Source: JABFRG01 sp046351415 (GTDB lineage Bacteria; Myxococcota_A; Polyangia; Polyangiales; Polyangiaceae). Taken from it: a stretch of DNA of 64,000 nt. The first letter of the stretch is position 1. Every line of letters begins with the position of its first letter. The notes under the pieces were generated by a model. It made no database searches. It saw only the letters and a list, made by a program, of their open reading frames with translations, and was not told where the DNA came from. The stretch spans positions 310,001 to 374,000 of the forward strand of contig JAXLYO010000006.1 in the NCBI GenBank assembly GCA_046351415.1, in the 5' to 3' direction. Positions 60,447 to 64,000 of this stretch are shown here, piece after piece. The position numbers and the translations under genes are program-made.

Positions 60447-61483
60447 GCATCGAATCTTCCTGCGACGAGACCGGTGCGGCGGTCGTGCACAGTGACGGCG
60501 CCGTCCTCTCCGACGTCGTGCAAGGTCAAGTCGCGACGCATGCCCCCTACGGCGGCGTCGTTCCAGAGCTCGCCTCGCGCGATCACATGAACAACGTCGA
60601 GCACGTCGTCCGCGCAGCTCTCGAACGCGCCAACGTGAAGCTCTCCGACATCGACGGCGTCGCGGCCACCCGCTGCCCGGGTCTCGTCGGGGGGCTCTTG
60701 GTCGGCCTGCAAGTCGCAAAGGGAATGGCGTACGGATCGGGCCTCCCTTTCGTCGGGGTCGATCATCTCGTCGGCCATTTGATGGCCGCGTTTCTCTCGA
60801 GGGGGAAGCAGGCGGTGCGCCCGGACTTTCCCTTCGTGGCGCTCCTCGCGTCAGGCGGGCACACGGCGATTTATCGCGTCGATGGTCCCCTCGTCGCGAA
60901 TGTACGCGAGCTCGGTGCCACGCGCGACGACGCTGCGGGAGAAGCGTACGACAAGGTCGCAAAACTGTTGGGGCTCGGCTACCCCGGCGGCCCGCTCCTC
61001 GACAAGCTCGCGCAAGAGGGCGACCCGAAGCGCTGCCCCTTCCACGGCGCAAAGCTCGCGGGTTACGAGTTCAGCTTCTCGGGTCTGAAGTCCAACGTCG
61101 CGCGCTGGCGAGAAGAGCAAGGCGAAGAGCTCCAGCCCGAGGTGCTCCGCGACGCTTGTGCCGGTTTCCAGGCCTCCGTCGTGAAAGCCCTCACCGAGAA
61201 GCTATTCGCGGCGGTGGACGCAGAGCGCGTCTCGCACGTGGTGCTCGGGGGCGGTGTCGCAGCGAACAGCGCGTTGCGGAAGCGTACTCTCGAGATGGCC
61301 GAGAACCGCAGCATCACGGCGCACCTACCGGAACTTGCAAACTGCACGGACAATGCCGCGATGATTGCCTACGCCGGCGCGCAGAGGCTCCTCGCGGGAG
61401 AGCGCGACGGCCTCGACATCCGCGCCGAGAGCAAGACCGCCCTGCCGCGAAAGACGCGAAAGGGCGGCGGACGGCGAGCGTAG
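60434..61483 (+). CDS. tsaD: tRNA N6-adenosine threonylcarbamoyltransferase TsaD
   Basis: 349 residues, the normal length. TsaD transfers the threonylcarbamoyl group from TC-AMP to A37 of ANN-decoding tRNAs together with TsaB and TsaE. The opening GIESSCDETGAAVV, then PELASRDHMNNV, PGLVGGLLVGLQVAKG, LASGGHTAIY, GGVAANSALR and TDNAAMIAYAG are the conserved blocks. The metal-binding His pair is kept (His111, His115), but the motif reads DHLVGH where HLEGH is usual. GTG at 60434 overlaps the preceding lipoprotein gene by 13 bp. tsaB and tsaE are not in the window. Confidence 0.95.
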   Translation: MLVLGIESSCDETGAAVVHSDGAVLSDVVQGQVATHAPYGGVVPELASRDHMNNVEHVVRAALERANVKLSDIDGVAATRCPGLVGGLLVGLQVAKGMAYGSGLPFVGVDHLVGHLMAAFLSRGKQAVRPDFPFVALLASGGHTAIYRVDGPLVANVRELGATRDDAAGEAYDKVAKLLGLGYPGGPLLDKLAQEGDPKRCPFHGAKLAGYEFSFSGLKSNVARWREEQGEELQPEVLRDACAGFQASVVKALTEKLFAAVDAERVSHVVLGGGVAANSALRKRTLEMAENRSITAHLPELANCTDNAAMIAYAGAQRLLAGERDGLDIRAESKTALPRKTRKGGGRRA

Positions 61484-61571
61484 TGACCGCACGCACTCGC
61501 TCATGGGAACGTTTCGATCGACGGATTAGGATTCGAACGCTCGACGCTGCGAGAACGTCTCGAAGTGATCG

Positions 61572-62351
61572 CTAGGGGGCAGGTTGCTCGAAGCAGTAGA
61601 AGTGCCCTTCCGAGTCGCAGCTCAGGGTGTAGTGATTGAGCCAACCAACCCCAGCGAGATTGTCGGGCTGCCCTGCGTTACCTTGTTTTGTGTTGCTCGC
61701 CGAGGTCCAATTCTCGCAGGTATTCTGTCGCGACTGGTCGCTACCCCCCGTCCATACCCTCATGCTTGCACTGCCTGGGATGCCGTTTTCGTCGCTCACC
61801 ACCGCGAGGAGCGTGTCGGTCGGGAGCTTGTCGACAAGGAGCGCTCCCGGGTCGCCGCCTCCGAGCACCTTGTGCCACCCGTCTGCGACCGGAACGATGT
61901 AGGCAGAGGGCGTCGTTAGGCTGTCGTCCCAAAGATAGGCCCTCCACGTGCGTCCCGGTAGGGTCAACTTCGCTTTCCTGACCGCGTTGTTGCAGTGCTC
62001 GTCGGCTCGCACGCGCGGCGTATTGGGCAAAACGCGAAAGTTGGCGGGTAGAGGCTCCGAGGTCACGAACATGCGGTAGGGGACCGTCGCGTCCACTGTT
62101 TTGCCATCGGGGTTTTGCGCATCGCGCGTACCACCGTCCGGCGGGGCTCCGGCATCGGGGAAGCTACTATCGTCGGGCTGACCGCCACCCTCAGGTCCGA
62201 GCGAATAGCTCGGGACGGACAGACATGCGGCGCCAAGAGACACGAGAGCTGTGCCGAGGCACAGGATAAGCAACAAAGGGATCCTCCGCGCGCACGTGGC
62301 GCACGCGCTCTCGTGTCGAGTCTGCCATGCGTCAACGGGGCGCGGGCACAT
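61572..62351 (-). CDS. DUF1554-type surface lipoprotein
   Basis: 259 residues. A long N-terminal signal with core LLLILCLGTALVSLGAAC puts the lipid-modified Cys at 43, followed by an Asp/Gly/Pro linker. The C-terminal domain matches the DUF1554 pattern: DEHCNNAVRKAKL, TWRAYLWDDSL, VWTGGSDQSRQNTCENWTSA, GWLNHYTLSCDSEGHFYCFE. Paired Cys residues suggest disulfides, and the domain is known from secreted proteins of Leptospira and Deltaproteobacteria. The role is unknown. It stands alone between tsaD and a Cys-rich lipoprotein. Confidence 0.78.
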   Translation of the reverse strand: MCPRPVDAWQTRHESACATCARRIPLLLILCLGTALVSLGAACLSVPSYSLGPEGGGQPDDSSFPDAGAPPDGGTRDAQNPDGKTVDATVPYRMFVTSEPLPANFRVLPNTPRVRADEHCNNAVRKAKLTLPGRTWRAYLWDDSLTTPSAYIVPVADGWHKVLGGGDPGALLVDKLPTDTLLAVVSDENGIPGSASMRVWTGGSDQSRQNTCENWTSASNTKQGNAGQPDNLAGVGWLNHYTLSCDSEGHFYCFEQPAP

Positions 62352-62429
62352 CCATGTAATGGTAGCCGAGATTCCTAACGGAACGGCCTCGATTTGTCAG
62401 GGCGGCCGCGGCCGCCTCTGTTTGTTGGG

Positions 62430-62816
62430 TCAATCCCCCTTCGCATCCGTGCTGGCATCGCTACCTCCATCCGCTGACGCGCACGAACCTAGGTGTCGCA
62501 ATGGCTTTGCCGAATACTTGCTCGGAAACGAGCAGGACGCGGTGTCGATGGTCGTTCCGTCGCACGCACAACCTTCGATGACGACGCCGGCACATGCCCC
62601 GGTGGGTTCGCTGACGCATCGACCGGAAGCCGAGCATCCTTCCGCCTCGGCGTACGCGCAGGTTTGGCCGCCTTCGCAATCCGCAGTCGTTGTGCACGGT
62701 CCGCCGATGACTCCGGGGTTGAAGTCCGCGCCTGCTCCTTCGGTGGCCCCACAGCCGACGGCCACAATGATGGTTGCCCCCATGAACAGTGACGCAATAC
62801 CGACGATCTTCTTCAT
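62430..62816 (-). CDS. Cysteine-rich lipoprotein
   Basis: 128 residues from ATG 62816. A longer frame adds 12 residues before the signal peptide. Signal KIVGIASLFMGATIIVAVGC, lipobox AVGC. The mature part is rich in paired cysteines: GPCTTTADCEGGQTCAYAEA, EGCSASGRCVSEP, CAGVVIEGCACDGTT, typical of small disulfide-bonded myxobacterial lipoproteins. It has an acidic tail with Asp/Ser repeats. No partner or function visible. Confidence 0.75.
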   Translation of the reverse strand: MKKIVGIASLFMGATIIVAVGCGATEGAGADFNPGVIGGPCTTTADCEGGQTCAYAEAEGCSASGRCVSEPTGACAGVVIEGCACDGTTIDTASCSFPSKYSAKPLRHLGSCASADGGSDASTDAKGD

Positions 62817-62933
62817 GGTATCCGCGCAAGCAAGCGTCGTGCCACGCCACAAACGTCCCTAAGCTATTGAACGACACCAACCATCAGCGACTTGGCTGTC
62901 TCGGTCGTGAAATTGATGCGTGCAAAATACAGA

Positions 62934-62964
62934 GAAGCCGCAGCCCTTTCGGCGCCGCGGCTTC
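62934..62964 (-). terminator. Terminator after the right-edge gene
   Basis: On the minus strand, GAAGCCGC and GCGGCTTC form a perfect 8-bp stem with a 15-nt loop, followed by TCTGTATTTT. It lies 23 bp after the stop codon at 62987. Confidence 0.75.
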
Positions 62965-62986
62965 CACAGGTGGGGGAGCTCGAGGC

Positions 62987-64000
62987 TCAGTGCTTCTTGC
63001 CGTGCGAGGCCTTCTTGCCGCCGTGCTTCTTGCCGCTGCCGGCCTCCGCGGTGGCGCCGTTCTTCTTGTCTTCGCCCGAGGGCGCCCCCAAGACGACTTC
63101 GAGGACGTCTTTGTTGGCGCGAACGAGGTAGGGCGGGACGCCGTCCTTGAAGGTGACGTTCATCTCGGCACCGCCGGGATCGTTCGAGACCTTCATGAGG
63201 GCGATGCGCTTGTCTTGCTTCATGGCCGAAGGTCCGGACGTGAGCGATTTCCGCTGCGGGATGACGACGGTGAAGCCCGTCGGCTGTGAGGCCCCCTGGA
63301 TGCGGCCGATGTTTCCGTCCATCTTGAACTTGAGCACTTTACCGCCCGTCACGTTGCCGTGGCCGAAGGGCATGGGCTTGCCCGTGGGCGTGAGCGGAGC
63401 CGGTTCTTCGGCAGGACCGTTCATCGCCATCGCGCCACCAGCCGGTGCTGCAGGTGCGGCCGCCGCGGGATTGCCGAGCGCGGGCAACCCTTGGAGGGGC
63501 TGCGACATCGCGATGGGGGCATTCACGCCTGTGCCGCGGGCGGGAAGCACCGGCGAAGAAGCGCTGGGCGCGGGTGAGGGCTCGAGGGCCATGGCCGTGG
63601 TGGTTTCCGCCGTGGCCGTCGTCTGTGCCGGAGTGCTCTTGTGGAGCGCGGCGTAGCCGAGAATGCCGGCGGTGATGGCGACCGCGCCGATGGCGATGCG
63701 ACGCTTGTTCTTGGTGGCGAATGCCATCGCGGGCGAGGAACTCGTCTCTTCGACATCCGTCGCATTCGCGATCGACGGAGACTGCGAGCGCATCTTGCGG
63801 ACTTGCGAGGGCATGCCACCGGAAGGCGCTGCGGCCGTCGTGCGACGTTGCGGGTTCTTCGCCGAATCCTTGTTCGTGCGGTTCTTCCACCAGGTGGTGG
63901 CGGACCCCTTCGCCTTGTTCATCCAATCCATCATGACGGGACCAACCATGGCGCCCTTGGCGAGGATCGCGTTCGTGGCCTTCTTGGCGGGGCTCTCTTC
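62987..64000 (-). CDS. Single-pass envelope protein with AMIN-like C-terminal domain (5' end cut)
   Basis: At least 337 codons. The frame is open to position 64000 and the upstream 17 codons (SPAKKATNAILAKGAMVGPV) look coding, so the start lies outside the window or is the ATG at 63949. A basic N-terminal segment, one transmembrane helix (IAIGAVAITAGILGYAALHK) and an Ala/Pro linker precede a beta-rich domain (GKVLKFKMDGNIGRIQGASQ, GFTVVIPQRKSLT, ALMKVSNDPGGAEMNVTFKD) that resembles an AMIN/secretin-type domain. The tail is very Lys/His/Gly-rich. The exact function is not clear, and peptidoglycan or pilus assembly is a guess. Confidence 0.65.
   Translation of the reverse strand, partial: EESPAKKATNAILAKGAMVGPVMMDWMNKAKGSATTWWKNRTNKDSAKNPQRRTTAAAPSGGMPSQVRKMRSQSPSIANATDVEETSSSPAMAFATKNKRRIAIGAVAITAGILGYAALHKSTPAQTTATAETTTAMALEPSPAPSASSPVLPARGTGVNAPIAMSQPLQGLPALGNPAAAAPAAPAGGAMAMNGPAEEPAPLTPTGKPMPFGHGNVTGGKVLKFKMDGNIGRIQGASQPTGFTVVIPQRKSLTSGPSAMKQDKRIALMKVSNDPGGAEMNVTFKDGVPPYLVRANKDVLEVVLGAPSGEDKKNGATAEAGSGKKHGGKKASHGKKH

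Noticed and set aside
61535..61560. tRNA-like T-arm (GTTCGAATCC on the minus strand)
   Set aside because: The flanking bases do not form a T-stem and no other tRNA parts are present.

Overview
The window is GC-rich chromosomal DNA from a bacterium that looks like a myxobacterium (Myxococcota, probably the Polyangia side). This rests on gene content, not on a database match: two Hanks-type Ser/Thr kinases, a hybrid histidine kinase, a PilZ/alanine-proline-rich protein of the myxobacterial type, an ECF sigma factor with a membrane partner and an outer-membrane neighbour, a sigma-54 activator system, a SUMF1-like lipoprotein and about ten lipoproteins with short Gly/Pro/Ser linkers. No plasmid, phage or insertion-sequence gene is visible. 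The only stable RNA gene is one tRNA-Ser(UGA).

Layout. 1-7.5 kb: fatty-acid and housekeeping genes (3-hydroxyacyl-CoA dehydrogenase, a DUF255 thioredoxin-fold protein, sfsA, a membrane metallophosphoesterase, an acyltransferase). 7.6-8.3 kb: the tRNA, followed by repeats that copy its 3' end. 8.3-13.3 kb: a hybrid kinase overlapping two small genes, a DUF72 protein and a WD40 protein. 13.4-17.7 kb: a TetR unit (SDR, di-iron ferritin-like protein, TetR) with two matching operators, then AraC and an aldo/keto reductase. 17.8-20.2 kb: an ABC-F ATPase, its terminator and a 119-bp inverted-repeat element. 20.4-25.0 kb: a sigma-54 cluster (LysR, histidine kinase, NtrC-type activator, small unknown protein, receiver-only protein) with three related palindromic sites. 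25.1-33.2 kb: a Coq4-like protein with a divergent TetR, a MutS-like ATPase, TesB, HtpG, an SRPBCC protein, a metallo-beta-lactamase-fold hydrolase and a CoA-type Nudix hydrolase. 33.2-37.6 kb: a PilZ protein and an amidase translationally coupled to a deoxyhypusine-synthase-like enzyme. 37.8-43.3 kb: an envelope block of four small related lipoproteins, a beta-barrel candidate, a Ser/Thr kinase and two more lipoproteins. 43.3-48.6 kb: an ECF sigma unit, a Kir-type potassium channel and a kinase with a multi-spanning sensor. 48.6-55.7 kb: a DUF4166 pair, an SdhC-type cytochrome b, an esterase pair, an AidB-like acyl-CoA dehydrogenase and a repeat lipoprotein. 55.8-64 kb: a 1391-residue TPR/HEAT protein, a lipoprotein and tsaD in a coupled run, then a DUF1554-type lipoprotein, a Cys-rich lipoprotein and an envelope protein cut by the right edge.

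How the parts fit. The best-supported regulatory system is the sigma-54 cluster. A 24/-12 promoter with a full consensus match sits in front of the receiver gene and a good one in front of the LysR gene. A weaker one precedes the NtrC-type gene itself. Each has a copy of a GC-rich palindrome about 80-110 bp upstream, as expected for an autoregulating NtrC-type activator. Two TetR regulators have visible inverted-repeat operators next to the genes they probably control. Genes are packed tightly: many same-strand neighbours overlap by 1-13 bp and five convergent pairs overlap at their 3' ends.
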